NCBI GenBank assembly: GCA_964398645.1
Contig: CAYNNU010000021.1
Coordinates: 1 to 17,808 of the forward strand
Direction: 5' to 3'
Source of the DNA: Spirochaeta_B sp964398645
GTDB lineage: Bacteria > Spirochaetota > Spirochaetia > DSM-27196 > DSM-8902
Length of the DNA: 17,808 nt
Shown: positions 1-7,279 of the stretch, in pieces
How positions within the stretch are numbered: position 1 is the first letter of the stretch
Layout of the letters: every line of letters begins with the position of its first letter
The notes under the pieces: model-generated
Seen by the model: the letters and a program-made list of their open reading frames with translations, nothing else
The model's database searches: none
What the model was told of the DNA's origin: nothing
Position numbers and translations under genes: made by a program

Positions 1-1479
1 AGTCAGCAAAGGACCTGGCAGACCCTGCAAACGATATCGGAGCCTTATTGAAGCGTTACTGGATAATGGTGGTAGCACTCCCTGAAACCGTAGATTACTG
101 CGGTTTTCTGCATCCAGGCCGATAAAGGCAGAAAAACCAACTCCCCAAGAGCGGTTTGTTGTTATAGAAAGTGCAATTTTGCCTATGTCTGCGGAAGAGA
201 CAAGTGGGCTTTCATCAATAAGCTGAATTCTATCTTGGAAACTTTGTATTGCTAAATCAGATCGTATGAGGCGAAGGTCATTATAAAAAAGATCACGAAT
301 AGATAATGTGCCTTGAATATTCAAATATGGAACAAGAGCAATGGTACCATTGTAGCTAATACTACCGCTTCTTGTTTGTAAGGATGCCCTGTCAATCGAC
401 ATAAATTGTCGGTTTCCCTGTGCTTGTAATTGGGCTGACACATTTCCATAACCAGCAAAGTTTGGATAGTTTGCAGAAATATCTAATGCATAATCTACGT
501 TTTTGCTGCCAACATGCATATTTAGTTCGCCATTGCCAGATATAGTTCCGCTAATCAATGGATTTATCCATGAGAGTTGTGAGGAAAACTCTAAAACATT
601 GGTTAGGCGATAGTCTTGAGCAGCAAAACCTACGCTAACGGCTTGTTCTTCTGGCGAAAATGAAACCGATATTTCGAAGGGCTCTCTAGCAGACTGTCGT
701 CTTATTGTAATTGTATCGGATGAAACCTGAATACCTAAGTTTTGGTTTTGCATGGAAAATAGATGCGTATGTAGCTGTTTAATTGATACATTGGCATCTA
801 TAGTAGAAAAGTCGGTAGAAACCTTGCCACTGGCTGTTATGTCGCCCTGAACAGGAATTGATCCAGCAACACCGGCGGTACCATAAATGGAAGAGGCAAT
901 GACAAACTGTCTGCCTTCAGAAGTATTGCGTAAAACAGCCCGGGAAATATGCACATCACCATCAAATACAGGGTATTCGATATTTACTGAAATGTTTTCA
1001 AAAAATATTTCTGCAGTATCAGAAAAAGTAACACTTCCTTCCTGAGAAAGAATATCGCTTATGAATGCCCGCAAACCCTGCGGATCGTTAGAAATTTCAT
1101 TGAGCTGAATATCTCTAATATGAATTGCGGTAACAACAATCTTGCCTCGTAATAAATCTATAATGCTGTACTTGATGTTTACACTGCCAATACGTATTAA
1201 GCGTTCTGAATAGGAGGAATCACGGTAAATGGTAAAGTCATGTAACTGCAGGCCTAGAATGATATTTGGGTTAATGCTGCTGTAGGAAATAGGGCGACCA
1301 ATGCCGGATTCCAATGCCAAAATTGTGGCATCCGCAAAATTTTCCATTCGTGCTGATAAATAGGTATGTATGCTTGGAAGTAAAAGAATAGAGATGCACA
1401 GCAGGCCTATCACGGCTGCTGCAAATAGCATTCGCGCAGAGAATGATAGTTTCTGGAAATGCTGAAAAAGTGGTTGCAT
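1..1479 (-). CDS. AsmA/TamB-like envelope protein, N-terminal part (cut by window edge)
   Basis: An open frame of about 493 codons runs to the left edge without a stop; its C-terminus lies outside the window. An N-terminal membrane anchor (about residues 16-38, including AAAVIGLLCISILLLP) is followed by a long stretch rich in beta strands, with repeated short alternating hydrophobic/polar segments such as LRFQGVLPPL and IQGTLSIRDL. This matches the architecture of the AsmA/TamB superfamily: anchored in the inner membrane with a long beta-helical groove crossing the periplasm, implicated in outer-membrane assembly or phospholipid transport. Two ATGs are adjacent, at 1482 and 1479. An AAGGA Shine-Dalgarno sits three bases before the first and six before the second, so 1479 is preferred. 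The gene is divergent from tmk. The family call rests on architecture, not on a specific motif; the diagnostic C-terminal domain is not visible. Confidence 0.7.
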   Translation of the reverse strand, partial: MQPLFQHFQKLSFSARMLFAAAVIGLLCISILLLPSIHTYLSARMENFADATILALESGIGRPISYSSINPNIILGLQLHDFTIYRDSSYSERLIRIGSVNIKYSIIDLLRGKIVVTAIHIRDIQLNEISNDPQGLRAFISDILSQEGSVTFSDTAEIFFENISVNIEYPVFDGDVHISRAVLRNTSEGRQFVIASSIYGTAGVAGSIPVQGDITASGKVSTDFSTIDANVSIKQLHTHLFSMQNQNLGIQVSSDTITIRRQSAREPFEISVSFSPEEQAVSVGFAAQDYRLTNVLEFSSQLSWINPLISGTISGNGELNMHVGSKNVDYALDISANYPNFAGYGNVSAQLQAQGNRQFMSIDRASLQTRSGSISYNGTIALVPYLNIQGTLSIRDLFYNDLRLIRSDLAIQSFQDRIQLIDESPLVSSADIGKIALSITTNRSWGVGFSAFIGLDAENRSNLRFQGVLPPLSSNASIRLRYRLQGLPGPLLT

Positions 1480-1503
1480 CATACATCCTTACGCGTATAC
1501 TGA

Positions 1504-1532
1504 TTGTAACATATCAGCTAATACAGTTATAC
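1504..1532 (+). promoter_or_regulatory. Candidate sigma70-type promoter for tmk
   Basis: TTGTAA (1504-1509) and TTATAC (1527-1532) are separated by 17 bases, about 20 bases upstream of the tmk ATG. The predicted transcript would have a short leader containing the AGGTG Shine-Dalgarno at 1540-1544. The match is partial, so this is tentative. Confidence 0.35.
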
Positions 1533-1552
1533 CAACAACAGGTGAAAAAATT

Positions 1553-2191
1553 ATGAGTTCGAATGATTTGAACCCGCCTATGAAAGCCCCATTTATTGTT
1601 TTGGAAGGCCTTGATGGGGCCGGAACCACAACACAAACAGATCTATTATATAAAGCGGTTCTAAAACATGGTGCTAGCGTTTTTAAAACGCAGGAACCCA
1701 CTACGTCTAGTATCGGCGAATTGATACGAAAAATTCTGGCTGGTTCAGAAAAAGTCTGTCCGCAAAGCATGGCATTATTATTTGCTGCCGATCGCTATGA
1801 GCATATCCATGATCCTGAAATCGGGATTCAAAAACGCTTGGATGCCGGGGACTGGGTAATCAGCGATCGTTACTTGTTTTCGAGCCTTGCGTATCAGGGA
1901 CCGCTTATCGGCTATGATTTGGTAGCAGAAATGAATAGTGGTATTCCCCTGCCCGATTGGACTTTCTTCTTAACGATCGATGCTAAAGTGGCAATGAAGC
2001 GTTTGGAAAATCGAAAAAATCTGGATGTTTTTGAAAACATTGAGTTTCAAACACGCGTTGAAGCCGCATACCGGGAAGCATTTGACCGCTACACGGATAA
2101 GGCAAAAATATTATACATAGATGCTGATGCAGATAGTGGCGAGATTCACCGGGAAATATGTAAAAATCTGCAAATTCTGCCGATACAATAA
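1553..2191 (+). CDS. tmk: Thymidylate (dTMP) kinase
   Basis: The product is a 212-residue dTMP kinase, phosphorylating dTMP to dTDP in the cytoplasm for DNA synthesis; the length is normal for the family. Visible motifs are the P-loop region at residues 18-28 (EGLDGAGTTTQ), the EPT segment after it (48-50), LFAADRYEH (76-84) with the nucleotide-binding Asp-Arg, the SDRYLFSSLAYQG block (104-116) and a LID-like RKNLDVFE segment (154-161). The P-loop is odd: the Walker A lysine expected at residue 25 is threonine (GAGTTT instead of GAGKTT). The ATG at 1553 is preceded by AGGTG nine bases upstream. An internal Met at residue 10 lies closer to the conserved core and is a possible alternative start. 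A membrane-anchored hypothetical gene follows after five bases. Confidence 0.93.
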   Translation: MSSNDLNPPMKAPFIVLEGLDGAGTTTQTDLLYKAVLKHGASVFKTQEPTTSSIGELIRKILAGSEKVCPQSMALLFAADRYEHIHDPEIGIQKRLDAGDWVISDRYLFSSLAYQGPLIGYDLVAEMNSGIPLPDWTFFLTIDAKVAMKRLENRKNLDVFENIEFQTRVEAAYREAFDRYTDKAKILYIDADADSGEIHREICKNLQILPIQ

Positions 2192-2196
2192 ATAAG

Positions 2197-2823
2197 ATGA
2201 TATTTCGTATTCCGCGTTTTCTACGCACAAGTATATGTATTGTTGTATTATTTCTTATAGCCGGGGGCTCGGTATTTGCATATCGTTTAATGTACCGTGA
2301 GCAGCTATACCGCTTATATCACCGGCATTTGTACCAGTACCCAGAACGTATTGCTGAAAATATTCATTGGCTTGAACAAGCTTTGCGGGCTGATTTTGTG
2401 AATCCCTTAAATGCACTTGCTGTGATTGAAAATGAAACAGAATGGGAACGCTATCGGCATTTATTTACCTTGCATATTCATTTGAAATTGATCGAACAAT
2501 ATCTTGCCTGGGGCAGTCGATTTAACAAACAGCAAGCGTATTTTTTTAACGCCCCTTTCCGCCGTCAAAACTTGGAAAGCCTTGAAAAAGCTGAAGAGTT
2601 ATTTACCTATGCCTTGGTATACTGGGCAGAAGCACAGGAAGAAGTTGCGATTATTCAAAACCTTCCCCGTTGGATACATCTTGAAGAAATTCAAAATTGG
2701 GAAGATGAATTTTATCGGATCGATCAGGGTGAATTGGACTATGGTGATATTATTGGTCGCCATCTGGAGCATTTACAGCAAGTTCGGGCAGACTTTGAAG
2801 CAATGGACGAGACCACCTATTAA
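2197..2823 (+). CDS. Hypothetical membrane-anchored protein downstream of tmk
   Basis: A 208-residue protein that I do not recognise by function. A basic N-terminus is followed by one hydrophobic segment (about residues 11-29, ending in a small-residue stretch before FAYRLMYRE), so it is a signal anchor or uncleaved signal peptide. The rest is predicted to lie outside the cytoplasmic membrane. It is helical, rich in Glu, Gln, Tyr and aromatic residues, and resembles an alpha-helical repeat or coiled-coil fold. There are no cysteines and no catalytic motif. The start is five bases after the tmk stop, so the two are probably co-transcribed and translationally coupled; there is no strong Shine-Dalgarno. 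Its last 74 bases overlap the 3' end of the convergent queA gene. Confidence 0.75.
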   Translation: MIFRIPRFLRTSICIVVLFLIAGGSVFAYRLMYREQLYRLYHRHLYQYPERIAENIHWLEQALRADFVNPLNALAVIENETEWERYRHLFTLHIHLKLIEQYLAWGSRFNKQQAYFFNAPFRRQNLESLEKAEELFTYALVYWAEAQEEVAIIQNLPRWIHLEEIQNWEDEFYRIDQGELDYGDIIGRHLEHLQQVRADFEAMDETTY

Positions 2824-3847
2824 TAAGCATGGCATCTCCATAGGAAAAAAAACGGTAGCGCTCTTGTATTGCAAGAGCGTAGGCGGAAAGGATTCGATCT
2901 GTACTTCCAGCAAAAGCTGAAACAAGCATAAGTAAGGTTGATTCAGGCGTATGAAAATTGGTTAATAAGATATCTACAAGCTGAAATTTTTTACCCGGGT
3001 ATATAAAAATATTTGTAGATGATTCACCAGCATTCAAAGAGCTACCGGACCATGAGCTTTCAAGGGCGCGGACACTGGTTGTGCCGACAGCTAGAATCGG
3101 GCGTCCCTCTGTTTTTGCATTATTTACCGCAGCCGCGGTTTCTGCACTGATACAATAATCCTCTCGGTGCATCCGATGTTCGTTAATAAACTCAGTCCGC
3201 ACCGGCAGAAACGTCCCAAGTCCTACATGCAGGGTGATTGTATGAATCTCTACACCTTTGCGGCGCAAATCATCCAATATGGCGTCGGTAAAATGTAAAC
3301 CTGCCGTAGGGGCTGCCGCGGAACCGCTATGCTGGGCATAGACTGTTTGGTAGCGTTCAAGATCAAAATCCTGTTGTACCCGTTTTATATATGGCGGCAG
3401 GGGCAAAGAACCGTAGGTCTCCAGGTATTCATCATCTAGGCTTGGTGAAAATTCTAGTATCCAGTTTTGATTTTCATCTCGTTCAATTACTGTTGCCTGC
3501 ATACTCCCTGGTAAATCTAGTATCTCATTGCTCTTGCGCCGTTTAGAGCGTGACAGTATTGCACTCCAGCGCGTATTGCTCAGGTGTTGTAACAAAAGGA
3601 TCTCAACTGCTCCCCCGTGTGCTGTACGGGCTTGTAAGCGGGCTCGGCGGACTTTACTATTGTTTACTACCATTACTGTTCCAGCCGGAATCAGTTTTAC
3701 AATATCCTGAATTGAGCAATGTTCGATATTACTGGAGCTGGAAGGCGGTGCATCCAGCACCAACATGCGGCTTTCTCCACGCTTTGCAACAGGTTTTTGT
3801 GCTATCAAGTCTTCGGGCAAATCAAAATAAAAATCGCTGGTCCGCAT
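2750..3847 (-). CDS. queA: S-adenosylmethionine:tRNA ribosyltransferase-isomerase
   Basis: The product is a 365-residue QueA, which transfers and isomerises the ribosyl group of SAM onto preQ1-modified tRNA to give epoxyqueuosine in the tRNA wobble base. Family blocks are clear: N-terminal DFYFDLPEDLIAQKP, VNNSKV, PTAGLHF, HVGLGTFLPVRTE followed by HRMHREDY, TNFHTPESTLLMLVSAFAG and the C-terminal YRFFSYGDAMLI. The frame is open to an ATG at 3883, but the family N-terminus (MRTSDFYF) and a strong AAGGGG Shine-Dalgarno seven bases upstream place the start at 3847, 26 bases inside the end of ruvB. After the last conserved residue there is a 23-residue non-family tail encoded wholly antisense to the end of the convergent hypothetical gene. 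It is the last gene of the yebC-ruvCAB run. Confidence 0.95.
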   Translation of the reverse strand: MRTSDFYFDLPEDLIAQKPVAKRGESRMLVLDAPPSSSSNIEHCSIQDIVKLIPAGTVMVVNNSKVRRARLQARTAHGGAVEILLLQHLSNTRWSAILSRSKRRKSNEILDLPGSMQATVIERDENQNWILEFSPSLDDEYLETYGSLPLPPYIKRVQQDFDLERYQTVYAQHSGSAAAPTAGLHFTDAILDDLRRKGVEIHTITLHVGLGTFLPVRTEFINEHRMHREDYCISAETAAAVNNAKTEGRPILAVGTTSVRALESSWSGSSLNAGESSTNIFIYPGKKFQLVDILLTNFHTPESTLLMLVSAFAGSTDRILSAYALAIQERYRFFSYGDAMLINRWSRPLLQSLPELAVNAPDGDQ

Positions 3848-4847
3848 CCGGCTGCCCCCCTTCGGAAAGATGCGTATAGGCAAGTTTTGTAGCTACTCTC
3901 CCCCTTGATGTTCGTTGAATAAAACCGCGTTGAATCAAATACGGTTCATAGAAATCCTCAAGGGTATCCACTGATTCACCAATGGAAATGGCTAAGGTTT
4001 CTGCACCTACCGGCCCGCCATTATAGCGATTAATAATCATGCGCAAGATAGACCGGTCGTGGCGTTCGAGTCCAAAAGAGTCAATTTCCAGACGCTGCAT
4101 TCCCTGCGAAACCAAGTCAGGAGTAATGCACCCATCTCCCAGTACATCAGAGAAATCGCGCATCCGCCGAAGTATTCTATTTGCAACTCGAGGTGTTCCG
4201 CGAGAGCATTGTGCTAATAATGGAAATGCTTCATCTACAACAGAAATCTGCATAAGTCTGGCAGAACGCCGTAGAATACGGATAATATCCTCATCGTTAT
4301 AGAGGTTTAAACGCACGGAAATGCCAAAACGGCTATGCAAAGGAGATGATACAGCACCAGCTTTTGTTGTCGCTCCAATCAAGGTAAAATGAGAAACCGG
4401 TACACGTACAGAGCGCGCTGATGGCCCCTGACCTATTACCCAGTCGATTTCAAAATCTTCCATAGCGGTATACAACATTTCTTCCAGCGCAGGTTTTAAA
4501 CGATGAATTTCGTCAATAAAAAATACTCCGCCGGGAGGGATGGCAGTTAACATGCCAGCTAAGTCTTTTGGTTTATCCAAAGCTGGAGCACTGGTAACCC
4601 GAAATTCTGCTGCCATTTCGTTGGCCATAATGCCGGCTAAGGTAGTTTTTCCCAATCCTGGCGGGCCGTTTAAAAACACATGGTCCAGAGATTCATTGCG
4701 CTGCAAAGCCGCTTGAATAAAAACAGCCAAATTCTGCGTTATTTGCTCCTGCCCTTGAAACTCATCTAGTTTTACCGGGCGAAGTTGTAGATCCTGATCA
4801 TCATCAGCCTGTTTTTCAGGTTGTACAAAGGATTCCAAATCAGCCAT
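3822..4847 (-). CDS. ruvB: Holliday junction branch-migration ATPase RuvB
   Basis: A 341-residue AAA+ motor that, as hexameric rings on RuvA-bound Holliday junctions, drives branch migration during recombinational repair. Visible motifs are Walker A GPPGLGKTT (61-69), Walker B FFIDEIH (109-115), sensor-1 region GATTKAG (158-164), the arginine finger in LHSRFG (Arg173), the sensor-2 motif GTPR (217-220) and the C-terminal winged-helix segment PYLIQRGFIQRTSRGR. The length is typical. Its ATG overlaps the ruvA stop by eight bases, which suggests translational coupling and a matched supply of RuvA and RuvB. The queA start lies within its 3' end. Confidence 0.98.
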   Translation of the reverse strand: MADLESFVQPEKQADDDQDLQLRPVKLDEFQGQEQITQNLAVFIQAALQRNESLDHVFLNGPPGLGKTTLAGIMANEMAAEFRVTSAPALDKPKDLAGMLTAIPPGGVFFIDEIHRLKPALEEMLYTAMEDFEIDWVIGQGPSARSVRVPVSHFTLIGATTKAGAVSSPLHSRFGISVRLNLYNDEDIIRILRRSARLMQISVVDEAFPLLAQCSRGTPRVANRILRRMRDFSDVLGDGCITPDLVSQGMQRLEIDSFGLERHDRSILRMIINRYNGGPVGAETLAISIGESVDTLEDFYEPYLIQRGFIQRTSRGRVATKLAYTHLSEGGQPDADQRFLF

Positions 4848-5463
4848 CCGTCTGCCCCTGACCAGATAAAGCTAGCAAAGCAGTGCGAAAGATATATTGT
4901 TCCCGCTGATCGTTTGATATTGACGAAAGATCAGTCTGTTGCAAAATATGCTGTATCTGTTTTTTTACCAGTTGCGATTCAAAACCCATATCCACCAATG
5001 ATTCGATCAATTCGCTCGTTCTAGTGTCGCTATCACTACCAATTTCATCTTCTGTGATCAAAGTTCCTTGCAAACTCAAAATGATTTTTTGTGCAGTTTT
5101 CTTTCCAATTCCCGGCAGGCGGGAAAGCGAATCAACATCTGCAGCTTGAATATGCTGTAAGATTTCACTAGGAGATACGCTGGAAAGTATTTTCAAGCTT
5201 TGTTTGGGACCAAGGCCGGAAACTGAAATGAGAGAACGAAAAACCGATCGTTCCTGGCTAGTAGCAAAACCATACAGACGCAGTTCATCTTCGCGAACAT
5301 ACAAGTGGACAAATACGTTGATTTCTTCCTCGTTCTTTGTATTGTGTGTAAGTTGGGCTGCCGTTCTATTGCTGGTAGATAACTCCCATACGACAGGGCC
5401 TGTACGAAGGAATACCTTTTCTGCCGTGCTTGCTTGTACATTTCCTTGCAGACTCTCAATCAC
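4840..5463 (-). CDS. ruvA: Holliday junction DNA-binding protein RuvA
   Basis: A 207-residue RuvA, the tetrameric protein that binds four-way junctions and loads RuvB. The start chosen is the GTG at 5463, because the family begins with a short Ile-x-x-Leu-x-Gly strand and the residues from here read (M)IESLQGNV. The frame extends 26 codons further upstream, but that part lies inside ruvC. A GGGG Shine-Dalgarno eight bases upstream supports the GTG. Two helix-hairpin-helix motifs are visible, VSGLGPKQSLKIL and LPGIGKKTAQKII. The C-terminal domain that contacts RuvB contains ESLVDMGF. The gene starts four bases after the ruvC stop and overlaps ruvB by eight bases. Confidence 0.95.
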   Translation of the reverse strand: MIESLQGNVQASTAEKVFLRTGPVVWELSTSNRTAAQLTHNTKNEEEINVFVHLYVREDELRLYGFATSQERSVFRSLISVSGLGPKQSLKILSSVSPSEILQHIQAADVDSLSRLPGIGKKTAQKIILSLQGTLITEDEIGSDSDTRTSELIESLVDMGFESQLVKKQIQHILQQTDLSSISNDQREQYIFRTALLALSGQGQTDG

Positions 5464-5467
5464 CCTG

Positions 5468-5962
5468 CTACCCCTGTATCTTTTGTGTGCATGCTGTTGT
5501 GTTAGCATGACAAATTGCAGCTGCCAAGGCGTCTGCTGCATGGCTTGTTGCCGGCTTTTGTGTCATGCCCAGTATAACACAAACCATCTGTTGAATTTGC
5601 TGCTTATCTGCCTTTCCGTATCCGACTAGGGCCATTTTTATTGCAGCCGGGGTATATTCAGCAGCAGCTATACCATGTTGCTGTAAAGCAAGCAAAACTA
5701 CCCCTCGGGCCTGGGCAACCGGTAAGGCACTGGTGATATTTTTAGCAAAATATAAGGATTCTATCCCTGCTTCGCCAATCTTATAGGTCTGCAAAATTTG
5801 TATTGTTTCATCATAAATTCGTTTCAAACGCTCACCGGTCGGCATAGCTGCCGGTGTTTTGACACAGGCATGATATACCGGAGTGAAGGTGTTAGCTTGC
5901 ACCCCGATAATCCCGAAGCCGGTTTCAGCTAATCCGGGATCAATCCCCAGAATATGCTTCAT
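5468..5962 (-). CDS. ruvC: Holliday junction resolvase RuvC
   Basis: A 164-residue RuvC, the dimeric RNase H-fold endonuclease that cuts Holliday junctions symmetrically. The four metal-binding acidic or histidine positions are all present: Asp8 in GIDPG, Glu68 in GIESLYF, His141 and Asp144 in SHAADALAAAICH. The ALVGYGKADKQQIQ segment (111-124) is the usual basic DNA-contact region. The ATG at 5962 is the natural family start. The gene begins eight bases after the yebC stop and ends four bases before ruvA, in the common order yebC-ruvC-ruvA-ruvB. Confidence 0.97.
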   Translation of the reverse strand: MKHILGIDPGLAETGFGIIGVQANTFTPVYHACVKTPAAMPTGERLKRIYDETIQILQTYKIGEAGIESLYFAKNITSALPVAQARGVVLLALQQHGIAAAEYTPAAIKMALVGYGKADKQQIQQMVCVILGMTQKPATSHAADALAAAICHANTTACTQKIQG

Positions 5963-5970
5963 GGCATTCT

Positions 5971-6714
5971 TTACTCGTCAAACTGAAAATCATCTGGGAT
6001 ATCCAGATTGGAAGAAACATTCTGAATATCATCGTGATCATCGAGAGCTTCCAGCATGCGCAAAACCTTTCGGATGCCATCATCATCGAGACTTATATAT
6101 GTATCAGGAACAAGGGTAACCTCAGCACTTTCATGGGTAAAACCGGCATTTTGCATATATTCTAATACAGAATCAAAATCCTCCGGTGCTGTTTCTACCT
6201 CGATTACATTGTCGCTGGTAGAAATATCCCCTGCGCCTGCTTCCAAAGCCGGTTCCATTATTCCATCTTCGGTATAGGTTTCAGCTGAATAGGAAATAAT
6301 TCCCTTTTTGTTGAAAAGATAGGAAACACAACCATTTTCACCCAGGTTTCCGCCGCCTTTATTGAAAATACTGCGTACATCAGCCGCAGTGCGGTTCTTG
6401 TTGTCAGTAAGACATTCTACCAATACAGCTACACCACCAGGCCCGTAGCCTTCATAATTCAATTCTACATATTCTGCGCCTTCTAGCTCACCTGTGCCCT
6501 TTTTAATAGCTCGTTCCATGTTATCTTTGGGCATATTCTCAGAACGTGCTTTGATAATAGCAGTACGTAAACGCGGGTTACTTTCTGGGTCCCCGCCTCC
6601 AATACGTGCTGCTACAGTTATTTCTTTTATGAGTTTTGAAAACAGTTTACCGCGCTTTGCATCCAGCGCGCCTTTTTTGTGCCGAATAGTGGCCCATTTA
6701 CTATGGCCAGACAT
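5971..6714 (-). CDS. yebC: YebC/PmpR (TACO1) family protein
   Basis: A 247-residue full-length YebC-family protein. The N-terminal signature MSGHSKWATIRHKKGALDAKRGKLF is unmistakable, followed by SENMPKDNMERAIKKGTGE and VELNYEGYGPGGVAVLVECLTDNKNRT. The family has been described both as a DNA-binding regulator and, in mitochondrial TACO1 and some bacterial members, as a factor that assists translation; which role applies here cannot be read from sequence. An AAGGAG Shine-Dalgarno lies five to six bases before the ATG, and a near-consensus promoter lies upstream. It is the first gene of the yebC-ruvC-ruvA-ruvB-queA run. Confidence 0.96.
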   Translation of the reverse strand: MSGHSKWATIRHKKGALDAKRGKLFSKLIKEITVAARIGGGDPESNPRLRTAIIKARSENMPKDNMERAIKKGTGELEGAEYVELNYEGYGPGGVAVLVECLTDNKNRTAADVRSIFNKGGGNLGENGCVSYLFNKKGIISYSAETYTEDGIMEPALEAGAGDISTSDNVIEVETAPEDFDSVLEYMQNAGFTHESAEVTLVPDTYISLDDDGIRKVLRMLEALDDHDDIQNVSSNLDIPDDFQFDE

Positions 6715-6745
6715 GCTTGCTCCTTACAATGAATAGTATAAAACC

Positions 6746-6774
6746 ACTATACACGCCGAGTTTTGGGCTGTCAA
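6746..6774 (-). promoter_or_regulatory. Strong sigma70-type promoter for the yebC-ruvCAB-queA operon
   Basis: Read on the minus strand, TTGACA (6774-6769) and TATAGT (6751-6746) are separated by exactly 17 bases. The predicted start leaves a leader of about 25 bases carrying the AAGGAG Shine-Dalgarno of yebC. It is the best promoter match in the window. It lies just after the end of the lepB-paralogue gene on the same strand, so the recombination genes can be expressed separately from lepB. Confidence 0.75.
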
Positions 6775-6781
6775 TTGAGTG

Positions 6782-7276
6782 TTAGGGGCCAGAAAGGCTA
6801 CCAAAGCGACCTGGAGGCCATATTCGAAAAATCACCTTTCCCTCTAATGCTGATTGTTCGATGGGACCAAACTTATCAGAATCAGGGTAAATATCTCCAC
6901 CAGTCGCCGCAAGCATTACATTCTCAGCATCAACTTCAGAAATAATACGAATGAGCGGGCTTGTTTGTACAGTTTGTGTATACCAGGGCAACAAAGCAAA
7001 TATGCGTCCAATTATATTATGCGGATGCGCATACGGCGGATAGGCAAGTACAATTGTGCCTTCTGTGGCATCAAAAGGGAAAAGTTGAATAAGCACCACA
7101 TCACCACTATGCAGATCTGGTTCCATTGCTGAGCTGGTAATTGTATAGGTGCGAAGAAGACAACCGTGAATAATCAGCGCTGTGAGAATAATAATAATTA
7201 CCGGTCGATACAACCGGCGAAATAGACTTCGGAAGATCGATGGCCGGTATGATGAAAATCCACCTCTGTATCGCAT
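6782..7276 (-). CDS. Degenerate S26 (signal peptidase I-like) protein lacking the catalytic serine
   Basis: A 164-residue protein with a basic N-terminus, one membrane segment (about 25-40) and an S26-type fold. TYTITSSAMEPDLHSGDVVLI (from residue 44) aligns with the box around the nucleophile of signal peptidase I, and GGDIYPDSDKFGPI plus ALEGKVIFRIWPPGRFG aligns with the C-terminal GDN/DSR-FG and GKA-x-WP boxes. The residue before the conserved Met, which is Ser in active enzymes, is alanine (Ala50, codon GCA). At the general-base position the sequence reads LIRIIS where the active neighbour has LIKRAVG, so the lysine is also missing. It starts three bases after lepB ends, so it is co-expressed with an intact peptidase. 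It is probably a catalytically dead paralogue, perhaps a partner or substrate-binding subunit; that role is inference. The frame is intact, so I do not call it a pseudogene. Confidence 0.8.
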   Translation of the reverse strand: MRYRGGFSSYRPSIFRSLFRRLYRPVIIIILTALIIHGCLLRTYTITSSAMEPDLHSGDVVLIQLFPFDATEGTIVLAYPPYAHPHNIIGRIFALLPWYTQTVQTSPLIRIISEVDAENVMLAATGGDIYPDSDKFGPIEQSALEGKVIFRIWPPGRFGSLSGP

Positions 7277-7279
7277 ATT

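Noticed and set aside
1271..1486. Minus-strand 71-codon open frame at the start of the TamB-like gene.
   Set aside because: It is out of frame with the long open frame that has the Shine-Dalgarno, membrane anchor and continuous family-like sequence to the window edge.
2843..2879. Perfect 8-bp hairpin (CGCTCTTG / CAAGAGCG) followed on the minus strand by a run of eight T, looking like an intrinsic terminator.
   Set aside because: It lies inside the conserved coding part of queA (ALAIQERYRFFSYGDAM), the T run is six bases away from the stem and is made by two Phe codons. The gene continues about 90 bases further.
5464..5541. 26-codon N-terminal extension of RuvA to an upstream ATG.
   Set aside because: The extension lies within ruvC, and the family N-terminus begins at the GTG at 5463, which has its own Shine-Dalgarno.
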